From JALYNX01 sp963780755 (GTDB lineage: Bacteria > Actinomycetota > Acidimicrobiia > Spongiisociales > ZC4RG35): a stretch of 64,000 nucleotides of DNA. The notes beneath the pieces are model-generated. The model saw only the letters and a list, made by a program, of their open reading frames with translations. It did no database searches and was not told the origin of the DNA. Positions 35,266 to 44,078 of the stretch are shown one piece after another. A program made the translations under genes and the position numbers. Every line of letters starts with the position of its first letter. Position 1 is the stretch's first letter. The DNA lies in NCBI GenBank assembly GCA_963780755.1, contig CAWACX010000001.1, forward strand, positions 124,001 to 188,000. Direction: 5' to 3'.

Positions 35266-36528
35266 TTGTCCTCGTTCGACTCCGAAACCCTCACCAGGCT
35301 GACTGCCGCCGCCCCGGTATGGAGACGGCAGGAGATGACTGCCGCCCACAAGGTCTTCGAATCCCTGGAGGAGCCGACAGGCGTCGAGGAAGACTGGCGC
35401 TACGTCCAGTTCGACACGCCTTTCTCCTCGCTTCAACCGGTGACCGAGGCTGCAGGGGCGCTGGGACCGAGCCCGTTCTTGGGGTCGGTGGTTGAGACTT
35501 CCGGCCGGGTGTTGGTGGTGGATGGCGAAGTTATCGAATCTTCGTCCGATGCGGCGATCGTGAGCCGTTTCGCCGACCTCGATGACGACCCTGGCCTCGA
35601 GAGGCTGGTCGCAGTGGACCACAACAAGCTGACTGCAGCCCACGCCGCCTTTTCCACCGATGGGGTGCTGATCGACATCCCGCGCCGATTCGCTGATGCC
35701 TCTCCGTTCGTGGTGGAAATCCAGGCCGTCACTCCGGGTACAGCGTCGTTTCCCCATGTCGTGGTTCGGGTCGGCGAGGACGCCGAAGCCAGCGTCCTGG
35801 TCGTCTATCGGTCGGCTCCCGACGCGGTCTTGTTGGTCGTCCCTCAGATCGACCTGGTCGTCGGTCCCGGCGGTCGTCTCAGGTACCTGGCGGTCCAGGG
35901 CATCGACGAAGCGGCCACCTCGGTGGTCCACCAACGTGTCGCCTTGGACCGTGACGCCACGGCGCGGATCGGCGAAGTCGGCCTCGGCGCGAAGTTGGGC
36001 CGTCTCGACCTGGGGATCAGGCTGACCGGGGACGGCTCGTCGTCGGAGGTGGTCGGCCTCTATTTCGGGGAGGGAGAACAGACCCTCGACTATCGAATGC
36101 TCATCACCCATGAAGGGCGCCAGACTTCCTCGGACGTGTTCCTGAAGGGCGCCGTGGAGGACGCGGCACAAAGCGTCTTCACCGGACTGCTCCGAATCGA
36201 GAAGGACGCCAGAGGGACCACCACCTTCGAGACCAACCGCAATCTCGTGCTTTCCGAGGACGCCAAGGCCCACTCGGTCCCCAACCTGGAGATCCTTTGC
36301 GACGACGTGGTCTGTGGGCATGGGTCGTCGGTCGGCCCCCTGGAAGAGGAGCACCTCTACTACCTGCAGAGCCGGGGCCTGAGCAAAGAGCGGGCCGAGC
36401 GCCTTCTGATCCGGGGCTTCTTCCAGGAAGTGATCGATCGCCTCCCGATTGCCGCGGTGGGCGAGCCCGTGTCCGAGGAGGTCTTCCGCCGCTTCGTCTC
36501 GGCGCAAGCCGAGGGCCGGGTGGCATGA
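35266..36528 (+). CDS. sufD: Fe-S cluster assembly protein SufD
   Basis: SufD is part of the SufBCD scaffold that builds Fe-S clusters. The protein (about 420 residues) is a beta-helix type SufB/SufD-family member. The N-terminal EEDWRYVQFDTPF and the C-terminal LCDDVVCGHGSSVGPLEEEHLYYLQSRGLSKERAERLLIRGFF (given only in part) are typical SufD rather than SufB. The TTG at 35266 has a ribosome site and promoter; the longer frame from 35206 overlaps the previous gene. It overlaps the Rieske gene by four bases. No sufB is visible on either side, which is unusual. Confidence 0.88.
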   Translation: MSSFDSETLTRLTAAAPVWRRQEMTAAHKVFESLEEPTGVEEDWRYVQFDTPFSSLQPVTEAAGALGPSPFLGSVVETSGRVLVVDGEVIESSSDAAIVSRFADLDDDPGLERLVAVDHNKLTAAHAAFSTDGVLIDIPRRFADASPFVVEIQAVTPGTASFPHVVVRVGEDAEASVLVVYRSAPDAVLLVVPQIDLVVGPGGRLRYLAVQGIDEAATSVVHQRVALDRDATARIGEVGLGAKLGRLDLGIRLTGDGSSSEVVGLYFGEGEQTLDYRMLITHEGRQTSSDVFLKGAVEDAAQSVFTGLLRIEKDARGTTTFETNRNLVLSEDAKAHSVPNLEILCDDVVCGHGSSVGPLEEEHLYYLQSRGLSKERAERLLIRGFFQEVIDRLPIAAVGEPVSEEVFRRFVSAQAEGRVA

Positions 36529-36836
36529 GAGTCGAGATCGGGCAATTGGACACGCTGCCGAGAGAGCGGGGGATCAGGGTCACGGTCGGCGAGACAGTCG
36601 TCGCCATGTTCCGCATCGGCAACGAGGTGTACGCGATAGGCGATCAGTGCTCGCACGCCGAGGCATCGTTGGCCGAAGGCGAGGTGTACGACACCACGGT
36701 GGAGTGCCCCCGGCACGGCTCTGAATTCGAATTGACCACGGGTGAGCCGCTGTCTCTTCCCGCCACCCGTCCGGTCCCCACCTATCAGGTCAGTGTCGAG
36801 GAAGGGACGGTCTACCTCATGTTGGAGGACCAGTGA
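36525..36836 (+). CDS. Rieske-type [2Fe-2S] ferredoxin
   Basis: This is a 103-residue soluble Rieske ferredoxin. The two cluster motifs are CSHAEASL (Cys-x-His) and CPRHGSEFEL (Cys-x2-His), with the usual loop between. It resembles non-haem-dioxygenase-type Rieske ferredoxins often found inside actinobacterial suf operons. It overlaps both neighbours (sufD stop and sufC start), so it is made with the assembly machinery and may supply electrons for cluster building. This role is inferred from position. Confidence 0.92.
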   Translation: MRVEIGQLDTLPRERGIRVTVGETVVAMFRIGNEVYAIGDQCSHAEASLAEGEVYDTTVECPRHGSEFELTTGEPLSLPATRPVPTYQVSVEEGTVYLMLEDQ

Positions 36837-37633
36837 CCACCGCATTGCGCGTCGAGGGCCTGTCCGCCGCTGTGGCGGGAAAGCAGATCCTGGAGAACCT
36901 CGACCTCGAGGTGCCCTTCGGGGAGGTCCACGCCATCATGGGCCCCAACGGCTCGGGGAAGTCGACCCTTTGCCATGTCCTGACCGGTAAGGCCGGGTAC
37001 GAGGTCTCGGGGAGCGCAACACTGGCCGGCAGCGATCTCTTTGCGATGAGCGTCGACGAGCGATCCCGGCAGGGGCTGCTCCAGAGCTTCCAGTACCCGA
37101 CCGAGGTGCCCGGAGTGCGTCTCCAGGAGTTCCTTACTGAGGCTCTCGAGGAGCGGGGGGTGACAGAGGAAGAGGCCGCCGATCGCATCAGCGCCGAAGC
37201 CGAGAGGTTCGACACCACGAAGTTCCTCGAGCGATCGGTGAACAACGACCTCTCCGGTGGGGAGAAGAAGCGTTCGGAGATCTTCCAGATGGCGGTCCTG
37301 CGACCGAAAGTAGCGATGCTCGACGAGATCGATTCCGGGCTCGACATCGACGCGGTCCGTCAGGTGTCCGGCGCCGTGGAAGAGATGCGCTCACCCGATC
37401 TCGGCGTGGTGATGATCACCCACTACAGCCGGATTCTCCGCTACCTGATGCCCGACCGGATCCACGTGATGATCGACGGCCGGATCGTCGATTCCGGGGG
37501 TGCTGAGCTGGCCGAGGAGTTGGAGCAAGGCGGCTACGAGGCGGTCCGGGAGCGGCTGGGAATCAAGAGGGTCGCGGCGGGGCCGGTGCAGAAGGTGTCC
37601 GACCTGTTCACCGACACCCCGTTCGACACCTGA
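36833..37633 (+). CDS. sufC: Fe-S assembly ATPase SufC (copy 1)
   Basis: This is an ABC-type ATPase of the SufBCD complex, 266 residues. It has Walker A GPNGSGKST, the SufC-type signature LSGGEKKRSEIFQMA, Walker B with the SufC hallmark AMLDEIDSGLDIDA, and the H-loop ITHYSRIL. GTG 36833 overlaps the Rieske stop. About 15 extra C-terminal residues go beyond the second SufC at 41881-42636. Having two SufC paralogues within 6 kb is unusual. Confidence 0.93.
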   Translation: MTTALRVEGLSAAVAGKQILENLDLEVPFGEVHAIMGPNGSGKSTLCHVLTGKAGYEVSGSATLAGSDLFAMSVDERSRQGLLQSFQYPTEVPGVRLQEFLTEALEERGVTEEEAADRISAEAERFDTTKFLERSVNNDLSGGEKKRSEIFQMAVLRPKVAMLDEIDSGLDIDAVRQVSGAVEEMRSPDLGVVMITHYSRILRYLMPDRIHVMIDGRIVDSGGAELAEELEQGGYEAVRERLGIKRVAAGPVQKVSDLFTDTPFDT

Positions 37634-37636
37634 TCG

Positions 37637-38716
37637 ATGGCGTCCCGGGCTGCTGTCGAGCGCTGGCTCGGCGAATTGACCAATCTGCCCACGGCATCCG
37701 GGAGGGAACACGCCGTCATCTCCTGGGCGAGGGCCTGGGTGGCGCGTAGGCAGGACCTGAATGTGCGGGCGGACAGCGGTGGAAATCTCCTGATCACACA
37801 AAGAGGCAGAGCGAGACGGGCACCGGTCATCGCCGTGGCCCACATGGACCATCCCGCCTTCGTCATCGAGTCGGTGCAGGGGAGCGAGGCCCGGTTCGAG
37901 TTTCGGGGCGGAGTAGGGCCCGAGTATTTCCCCGAGGCAAGGGTGGTGTTCGTCACCGGGGAGGCGACGACCGGTCGCGTGGCCTCTCACGACCCTCGCA
38001 CTGGGACCGGTTCGATATCGGTCGACGGGCGGACGATGCCGGCCTCCGGCGACATCGCGCAGTGGCGCTTTGGCCGAGGAAAGTCGGGCCGCGGTTCCTT
38101 CCAGGCGCCGGCCTGTGACGACTTGGCCGGCTGCGCAGCTGCCCTGGCCTGGTTGGACAAGGCCAGGGGCAATCCCGATCGCCGCCATTTCGGAGTCCTG
38201 CTCACCAGAGCGGAGGAGATGGGGTTCATCGGAGCAATCCACGCTTCAAAATCGGGCTTGATCCCGAAGGAGGCACGACTGCTCTCCATAGAGGCATCCA
38301 GGGCGTCTGCGGACGCCCCGATCGGTGGGGGCCCCGTGGTCAGGGTCGGGGATGCCTCCACCGTGTTCGACCGTGAGATGACCAACCTCATCAGTCGGGC
38401 CGCGACGGCGAGTGGCATCGGTCATCAACGCAAGTTGATGGCGGGCGGGTCGTGCGAGGCCACGGCGTTCGGCGGCTATGGCTACCGGGCGGCGGGTCTT
38501 TGCCTCCCGTTGGGGAACTACCACAACATGGGCAACCTCGATGAAGTGGAGGGTGGGGAGGGAGCGGCAACCCCGCTGATGGAGGTCATCTCGCTCGCCG
38601 ACTTCCATGCCCTGATCGACCTGCTCTTAGTTGCAGCGAGCGCGCTCGACGGCGAAGACCCTCTTCCCGAGCGACTCGATCGCCTTTACGAGGAGTCACG
38701 TCACCTACTCCGATGA
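37637..38716 (+). CDS. M42-like metallopeptidase (aminopeptidase)
   Basis: This is a zinc- or cobalt-dependent exopeptidase of about 359 residues. Metal-binding and catalytic pieces are AVAHMDHPAFV (His-x-Asp), ACDDLAGCAAAL (Asp), TRAEEMGFIGAI (the Glu-Glu pair) and a terminal GNYHNMGN histidine. This matches the M42/M28 glutamyl-aminopeptidase fold, with the PDZ-like inserted domain between about 75 and 155. It follows sufC by three bases and is probably the last gene of that transcript. Whether it serves Fe-S assembly or is only co-transcribed is unknown. Confidence 0.85.
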   Translation: MASRAAVERWLGELTNLPTASGREHAVISWARAWVARRQDLNVRADSGGNLLITQRGRARRAPVIAVAHMDHPAFVIESVQGSEARFEFRGGVGPEYFPEARVVFVTGEATTGRVASHDPRTGTGSISVDGRTMPASGDIAQWRFGRGKSGRGSFQAPACDDLAGCAAALAWLDKARGNPDRRHFGVLLTRAEEMGFIGAIHASKSGLIPKEARLLSIEASRASADAPIGGGPVVRVGDASTVFDREMTNLISRAATASGIGHQRKLMAGGSCEATAFGGYGYRAAGLCLPLGNYHNMGNLDEVEGGEGAATPLMEVISLADFHALIDLLLVAASALDGEDPLPERLDRLYEESRHLLR

Positions 38717-38767
38717 TGGAGGCCGTTACCGTTCTCGTCGACGTCAGGGCTCAGAAGCGAGGACCAG

Positions 38768-40159
38768 GTGCAGTCAAGGACCGAACGTGACTCGATGGGC
38801 GAAGTCGAGGTGCCCGTAGACGCTTACTACGGGGCATCCACACAGCGCGCCGTCGACAATTTCCCGATTTCCGGCGAGCGCTTCAGCCGCAGGTTCATCA
38901 GCGCTCTCGGCCTGCTCAAGGGGTCGGCGGCGTCCGTTTCCTCCGAACTCGGGTTCATCGACGAGGAGACCGCTGCTGCTATTCGTCAGGCAGCCGACGA
39001 GGTGATGGAAGGGGCCCTGGACGAGCATTTCGTGCTCGACATCTTTCAGACCGGCTCGGGCACTTCGACCAACACCAACGCCAACGAGGTGATCGCAGCT
39101 CGGGCCGGGGAGTTGCTCGGAGCGGAGCGCGGCAGTGGGCGGGTCCATCCCAATGACCACGTCAACTTCGGCCAGTCATCGAATGACGTGATCCCTGCGG
39201 CAATTCACATCGCGGCCGTCGACGGGATCCGGGACCGGCTGATGCCGGCGTTGCAGACTTTGGCCGAGGCACTCGAGGCCAAGTCGGTGGAGTTCGGAGG
39301 TGTGGTCAAGTCGGGTCGGACCCATTTGATGGACGCCACCCCGGTCACGCTCGGTCAGGAGTTCGGTGGGTGGGCGACGCAGGTGAGCAAGGGCGTGGAG
39401 CGGCTGTCCCTGGTCCTCCCCGAGCTCGAAGAGCTCGCCCTGGGCGGGACTGCCGTTGGCACCGGGATCAACGCCCCTGCCGGATTCGCCCCTGCCGTGA
39501 TCGCGCTGATGTCGGAGCGCACGGGCTACCCGTTCCGTGAGGCGATCGACCACTTCGAGGCGCAAGGGGCTAAAGACGCCGCCGTGATGGCATCCGGGGC
39601 GCTCAAGACCGTGGCCGTCTCGTTGTTCAAGATCGCCAACGACATTCGGTTCCTCGGCTCAGGGCCCACCTCCGGCATCGGTGAGATCCGGATCCCCGAT
39701 CTCCAGCCTGGGTCTTCGATCATGCCGGGCAAGGTGAACCCGGTCATGTCGGAGATGGTGATGATGGTGGCGGCGAGGGTCATCGGGAACGATATGACCG
39801 TCACCTGGGCCGCGGCCAACGGGAACTTCGAGCTGAACGTGATGATGCCGGTGCTGGCTCACGATCTCCTGGCCTCGATCGAGCTGCTGTCCAACGCCGC
39901 CGACGCCTTCCGGGAAAAGTGCGTCGTAGGGATCGAGGCCAATGAAGACCGGGCCCGCGAGTTGTTGGAGCGAAATGCAATCGTGGTCACCGCGCTCAAC
40001 CCCCACATCGGCTACGACAACGGGGCGAAGATCGCCAAGGAGTCGCTGGCCACCGGCAGATCGATCCGGGAGTTGGTGCTTGAGGCCGGGCTGATGAGCG
40101 CCGAGGAGCTCGATGCCGCCCTCGACCTGAAGAAGATGACCGAAGGCGGGCTGCTCTAA
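38768..40159 (+). CDS. fumC: class II fumarate hydratase FumC
   Basis: FumC interconverts fumarate and malate in the citric acid cycle without an Fe-S cluster. The protein is 463 residues. The N-terminus RTERDSMGEVEVPVDAYYGA, the catalytic SGRTHLMDATPVTLGQEF and the superfamily signature GSSIMPGKVNP are all present. GTG at 38768 gives the usual N-terminus; ATG at 38795 is possible but cuts into the conserved start. It stands between the two suf blocks and is convergent with sufU across a GC-rich repeat. Confidence 0.94.
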   Translation: MQSRTERDSMGEVEVPVDAYYGASTQRAVDNFPISGERFSRRFISALGLLKGSAASVSSELGFIDEETAAAIRQAADEVMEGALDEHFVLDIFQTGSGTSTNTNANEVIAARAGELLGAERGSGRVHPNDHVNFGQSSNDVIPAAIHIAAVDGIRDRLMPALQTLAEALEAKSVEFGGVVKSGRTHLMDATPVTLGQEFGGWATQVSKGVERLSLVLPELEELALGGTAVGTGINAPAGFAPAVIALMSERTGYPFREAIDHFEAQGAKDAAVMASGALKTVAVSLFKIANDIRFLGSGPTSGIGEIRIPDLQPGSSIMPGKVNPVMSEMVMMVAARVIGNDMTVTWAAANGNFELNVMMPVLAHDLLASIELLSNAADAFREKCVVGIEANEDRARELLERNAIVVTALNPHIGYDNGAKIAKESLATGRSIRELVLEAGLMSAEELDAALDLKKMTEGGLL

Positions 40160-40162
40160 TGC

Positions 40163-40219
40163 CGGCCCCCCTCGCCCGGCCTTCGGCCGGACGGTCCCCC
40201 CGCTTCGCAGGGGGACAAC
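40163..40219. repeat. dispersed GC-rich repeat, copy 2 (inverted)
   Basis: In reverse complement this matches the element at 2323-2375 in order and spacing: GTTGTCCCCCT, GGGGGGACCG and GGCGAGGGGGG, with different middle bases that include a CGGCC...GGCCG hairpin. It fills the space between the fumC and sufU stops and may act as a two-way terminator. Confidence 0.65.
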
Positions 40220-40220
40220 C

Positions 40221-40664
40221 TCAGTCGCCTAACGCCTCCGCAAGTACGTTCCAGGCCAGGCTGGCGCACTTGATCCTGACCGGGTATTGACGGACGCCCT
40301 GCAGCGCCTCGATGTCACCCAGGGCCGAGCCGGGGCGCTCAGGATCAATACCGGGGTCCTCCCCGTCCTCGAGGGACATCAGCCCTCTGAACTTCGCAGT
40401 CAGTTCGTCGATCTCGGCCCGGGACTTGCCTTTGATCGCCTCGCTCATCATCGAGGCCGATGACTGGCTGATCGAGCAGCCCTGCCCCGCAAGGGCCACC
40501 GAGGCCACCTGGTCACCCTCGAAGGCGAGCTCGATCGTGATCTCGTCGCCACACAGGGGGTTCACCCCCTGGGCCTTGGCATCGGGTGCGTCGAGGTGGC
40601 CCTGGTTGCGGGGGTTGCGATAGTGGTCGAGGATGACCTCCCGGTAGAGGTCCTCGAGGCTCAC
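40221..40664 (-). CDS. sufU: sulfur-transfer/scaffold protein SufU
   Basis: SufU takes persulfide sulfur from SufS and passes it to the scaffold. The 147-residue protein has the three zinc/persulfide cysteines in their usual settings: NPLCGDEITIE, GQGCSISQSSASMM and IKCASLAW, with the Asp next to the first Cys. The N-terminus (LEDLYREVILDHYRNPRNQG) is characteristic. It overlaps the sufS stop and lies last in the leftward sufC-sufS-sufU operon. Confidence 0.95.
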   Translation of the reverse strand: MSLEDLYREVILDHYRNPRNQGHLDAPDAKAQGVNPLCGDEITIELAFEGDQVASVALAGQGCSISQSSASMMSEAIKGKSRAEIDELTAKFRGLMSLEDGEDPGIDPERPGSALGDIEALQGVRQYPVRIKCASLAWNVLAEALGD

Positions 40665-41878
40665 GAGCCGACCCCGAAGAGCTCGCCGGCCTTCCGCAAA
40701 CCACCGACCAGGGCGTCGATGTCCTCCTCGGTGTTGTAGACGTAGAAGCTGGCGCGTGCGGTCGCCGCCACTCCTAGCTTGCGCATGAGTGGCCTCGCGC
40801 AGTGATGCCCGGAGCGAACGGACACTCCGACCTCGTCGAGGATGGTGGCCAGATCATGGGCATGCACCCCGTCCATCGTCATCGAGAGCACGCCGCCCCG
40901 GTCCTCGGTGTTGGGCGGGCCCTGGATCGCCAGCCCGGGGACGTCACCGAGCCGGCTGAGGGCGATCTCGGTGAGCTCGAGGTCGTGCTGGAAGATCTTG
41001 TCCATCCCGATCGAGTCGAGGTAATCGATCGCAGCGTGGAGGCCGACGGCCTCGATGATCGGGGGAGTCCCGGCTTCGAAACGGTGAGGGATGTCGGCCC
41101 ATGTTGCGTCGAAGAGGGTGACGTCGGAGATCATCTCCCCGCCTCCTTCGAACGGCTCCGCTTCCTCCAGTGCCTCCATCCGGCCCCACAGGATCCCTAT
41201 CCCGGTAGGGCCGAGCATCTTGTGAGCGGAGAACGCGACGAAGTCGGCGCCCATCTCCTTCACGTCGATCGGGGCGTGGGGCACCAGCTGGGCGGCATCG
41301 ACCACCACCCGGGCTCCGTGGGCATGGGCGATGTCCGCGATCTGACGGACCGGGGGCATCGTCCCCAGGACATTGGACATGCCGGTGACCGCAACCACCT
41401 TGACGTCGGCGCCCATCTTCTCCTTGAAGGCCCCGATGTCGAGGCGGTAGTCGTCGGTGACCGGGATGTGGTCGAGAGTGGCTCCGGTCCGCTTGGCCAC
41501 CATCTGCCATGGCACCAGGTTGGCGTGGTGCTCCATCTCGGTGCTCATGATCCGATCCCCGGGCACCAGGTTCTCCAGGCCCCAGCCGAACGCGACCGTG
41601 TTCAAGGAAGTGGTGGTGCCCCGGGTGAAGATCACCTCGCGGGGGTCGGGGGCGCCGATGAACTCGGCAACCCTGTGCCGCGCCGCCTCATAGGCGTCGG
41701 TCGAGGCCACCGAGAGCTTGTACGCCCCGCGGTGCACGTTGGCATAGGAGGTCCTTGCGAAGCGGTCCATGGCCTCGAGCACCGGGATCGGCTTTTGGGA
41801 AGAGGCCCCCGAGTCGAGGAAATGGACTCCGTCACCGAGGACCGGGAAGTCGGACTTCAGATGGGATAAGTCGGTCAC
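40661..41878 (-). CDS. sufS: cysteine desulfurase SufS
   Basis: SufS is the PLP-dependent desulfurase that removes sulfur from cysteine. The protein is 405 residues. The Schiff-base lysine is in AFSAHKMLGPTGIG, the PLP-phosphate/His region in EMEHHANLVPWQ, and the persulfide-forming cysteine in RSGHHCARPLM. This group II desulfurase is the natural partner of SufU. The gene begins two bases after the upstream sufC. Confidence 0.95.
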   Translation of the reverse strand: MTDLSHLKSDFPVLGDGVHFLDSGASSQKPIPVLEAMDRFARTSYANVHRGAYKLSVASTDAYEAARHRVAEFIGAPDPREVIFTRGTTTSLNTVAFGWGLENLVPGDRIMSTEMEHHANLVPWQMVAKRTGATLDHIPVTDDYRLDIGAFKEKMGADVKVVAVTGMSNVLGTMPPVRQIADIAHAHGARVVVDAAQLVPHAPIDVKEMGADFVAFSAHKMLGPTGIGILWGRMEALEEAEPFEGGGEMISDVTLFDATWADIPHRFEAGTPPIIEAVGLHAAIDYLDSIGMDKIFQHDLELTEIALSRLGDVPGLAIQGPPNTEDRGGVLSMTMDGVHAHDLATILDEVGVSVRSGHHCARPLMRKLGVAATARASFYVYNTEEDIDALVGGLRKAGELFGVGS

Positions 41879-41880
41879 AT

Positions 41881-42636
41881 TCAGGTCAACACCGTACGGA
41901 ACGAATCGTATCCCTCGGCCTCGAGCCTGGCGGCGAGCCCGGCGTCGCCACTCTCCAGGATCCGCCCGTCCATGAATATGTGGACCCGGTCCGGTGTGAC
42001 GTAGTCGAGCAGTCGCTGGTAGTGGGTGATGATGAGAAACCCCCGCTCGGCGCCGGTGAGCTTGTTGACCCCGTCGGCCACGGTGCGCAAGGCGTCGATG
42101 TCCAGGCCTGAGTCGGTTTCGTCCATGATCGCCAACTCCGGCTGGAGCACCGCCATCTGGAGCACTTCGTTCCGTTTCCGCTCGCCTCCGGAGAACCCCT
42201 CGTTGAGGTAGCGGTCGGCGAAGGAGGACTCCATGCCCAGCTCCTTCATGGCGTCCATGACCTTGAGCCTCAGCTCCAGCACGGTGAGGTCGACCCCGGT
42301 TCGGTTGGACAATGCCTGACGGAGGAACTGGATCACCGAGACCCCGGGGATGGCCTCCGGGTGCTGGAAGGCGAGGAACATCCCTCGAGTCCCTCTTTGG
42401 TAGGCGGGGGTGGCCGTGATGTCCTCGCCGTCGTAGAGGATCCTGCCTTTGGTGACCCGGTAGCCAGGGTGACCCATCAGCACCGACGCGAGTGTCGACT
42501 TGCCGGAGCCATTGGGGCCCATGAGAGCATGGATCTCGCCGCGATCGACCGTGAGGTCGACCCCACGGAGGATCTCGACTTTTCCGGCGGCGGCGTGGAG
42601 GTCTTCGATCTGCAGCAGGGGTGCGGGGTTGCTCAC
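41881..42636 (-). CDS. sufC: Fe-S assembly ATPase SufC (copy 2)
   Basis: This is the second SufC, 251 residues. Walker A is GPNGSGKST, the signature FSGGERKRNEVLQMA and Walker B AIMDETDSGLDIDA are textbook SufC, and the H-loop is ITHYQRLL. It differs clearly from copy 1 along its length and lacks the extra C-terminal tail. The GTG start at 42636 lies seven bases after minus-strand TACCAT (42644-42649), so it heads a leaderless sufC-sufS-sufU transcript. Normally one SufC serves SufB and SufD; here one copy travels with sufD and the other with sufSU. Confidence 0.94.
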   Translation of the reverse strand: MSNPAPLLQIEDLHAAAGKVEILRGVDLTVDRGEIHALMGPNGSGKSTLASVLMGHPGYRVTKGRILYDGEDITATPAYQRGTRGMFLAFQHPEAIPGVSVIQFLRQALSNRTGVDLTVLELRLKVMDAMKELGMESSFADRYLNEGFSGGERKRNEVLQMAVLQPELAIMDETDSGLDIDALRTVADGVNKLTGAERGFLIITHYQRLLDYVTPDRVHIFMDGRILESGDAGLAARLEAEGYDSFRTVLT

Positions 42637-42643
42637 GAGGCGA

Positions 42644-42649
42644 ATGGTA
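42644..42649 (-). promoter_or_regulatory. -10 box of leaderless sufC-sufS-sufU operon
   Basis: Minus-strand TACCAT is followed by seven bases and the GTG of sufC copy 2. Confidence 0.5.
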
Positions 42650-42660
42650 TTTCCATTTTC

Positions 42661-43146
42661 CTACTCAGTGATATCGGCCCATGTCGGGCCTGCCAGCCGG
42701 TCTAGGTCGCCGACCGAGATCGGGAACACTGTGCTCGGCGTGCCACCCGCTGCCCACACCGGGTCGTTCCGCTTCAACGCCGGGTCGGCGAACACCCTGA
42801 TCGCGGAATCGTGGCCAAATGGCGGGGTGCCGCCAGCCGCATAACCGGTGGCCTCTCGCACTTCATCCAGCGTCGCCCGGCGGGTGTTCGAGCCACCGGC
42901 CGCCGTCGCCAATGCATCTGTATCGAGCCTTAGGTCGCCCGGGACCAGGGCGAGCACCGGCTCATCGCCTGCATCACTTCCGACGAGGATGAAGACCAGG
43001 GACTTGACAATCGCCGACACCGGGCATCCGATGGCGTCGGCGGCGTCCTGCGCGGTCTTCGTGCCCTGGGAAAACTCCTGGATTCGAAACTCAAGCCCGG
43101 AAACCCGGGACATCAGGCGGCGACTCGCCTCGGGGAGCTCGGTCAT
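42661..43146 (-). CDS. YbaK/EbsC-family aminoacyl-tRNA deacylase
   Basis: This is a YbaK/ProXp-type editing domain of 161 residues that hydrolyses misacylated tRNA. The family motif is seen in AADAIGCPVSAIVKSLVF (with the catalytic-site lysine) and YAAGGTPPFGHDSAIRVFADP. The ATG at 43146 overlaps the stop of the upstream LLM oxidoreductase gene; a longer reading to 43203 adds a non-conserved Arg-rich leader. Confidence 0.9.
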   Translation of the reverse strand: MTELPEASRRLMSRVSGLEFRIQEFSQGTKTAQDAADAIGCPVSAIVKSLVFILVGSDAGDEPVLALVPGDLRLDTDALATAAGGSNTRRATLDEVREATGYAAGGTPPFGHDSAIRVFADPALKRNDPVWAAGGTPSTVFPISVGDLDRLAGPTWADITE

Positions 43147-44057
43147 GCGAGGACCACGTCCAGCATTTCCCCGATTCCGTCGGTGTCGGCCAGGTCGAGC
43201 CACTGGAGGTAGATCCTCTCCACGCCGGCGGCCTCGAGCCCCGCCACAGTCTCCGCGGCCTGCGCCGGTGTGCCCAGGACCATCCCCAGGCTCGAGTAGC
43301 GAGACTCCACCTCTTCGGGCGTTCGCCCGTTCCCGAACTTGGCCGCGAAGCTGGCGAGGCGGGCCCGGTAGTCGCTGTCGGTGCTCCCGACGATCACCGG
43401 GCCCATGACGGTGGCCTCAACCCTGCGCTGGCCTGCTGCCTCCCGCATGGTGGCGATCCGCGCTGCGGCCTCATCCGGGGGGCAGAGGAAGAAGTTGTAC
43501 TCGTCGGCCCGGGTGCCGGCCAGAGCGGGAGTTCGCTTGGCGCCGCTGCCTCCGATCACAATCCGGAGCCCGGTGGGTTTGGGCCGGACATCGGCATCTA
43601 GCCGGTAGTGCTCTCCATCGAAGGTCGAGCGACCTGGCCCGAACGCCGCCTCGAGATAGCCGAGCGCCTCTTCGAATCGCTCCCATCGCTCGGGCCATTC
43701 CGGGAAGTCGATCCCGAGGGATCGATGCTCGAAATCCATCCACCCGGTGCCCACTCCGAGATCGAAGCGGCCCCCTGACATCTGGTCCAGGCTGGCCGCG
43801 CTCTTGGCGATGACCGCCGGATGTCGAAAGGTGATCGGGGTGACGAGGACACAGAGCCGGATGGTGGAGGTGTCCCTGGCCAGCCCGGCCAGCGTCACGA
43901 AGGCGTCGGTGGCATCGGGAGTGGGGTCGCGGTCGGTCAGGAAATGATCGCAACGGGCGAACGAGACCAAGCCCCGTTCTTCGGCAAGGCGCGCCGCGGA
44001 CAGCATCTGCTCATAGGTGCCGCCGAGGTGGGGCTCGGTCATCAGCGAGAAGCGCAT
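43143..44057 (-). CDS. LLM-class F420-dependent oxidoreductase (copy A)
   Basis: This is a luciferase-like monooxygenase-fold enzyme of 304 residues, of the group that uses coenzyme F420 or FMN. Typical pieces are LAEERGLVSFARCDHFL, IRLCVLVTPITFRHPAVIAK, DQMSGGRFDLGVGTGWMD and GLRIVIGGSGAKRTPALAG. Substrate is unknown. It resembles the oxidoreductase at 45103-46017 along its whole length, and the two flank the split tyrA gene. It overlaps the YbaK gene. Confidence 0.9.
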   Translation of the reverse strand: MRFSLMTEPHLGGTYEQMLSAARLAEERGLVSFARCDHFLTDRDPTPDATDAFVTLAGLARDTSTIRLCVLVTPITFRHPAVIAKSAASLDQMSGGRFDLGVGTGWMDFEHRSLGIDFPEWPERWERFEEALGYLEAAFGPGRSTFDGEHYRLDADVRPKPTGLRIVIGGSGAKRTPALAGTRADEYNFFLCPPDEAAARIATMREAAGQRRVEATVMGPVIVGSTDSDYRARLASFAAKFGNGRTPEEVESRYSSLGMVLGTPAQAAETVAGLEAAGVERIYLQWLDLADTDGIGEMLDVVLA

Positions 44058-44078
44058 CGGGCCTCAGGGTCGCACGGG

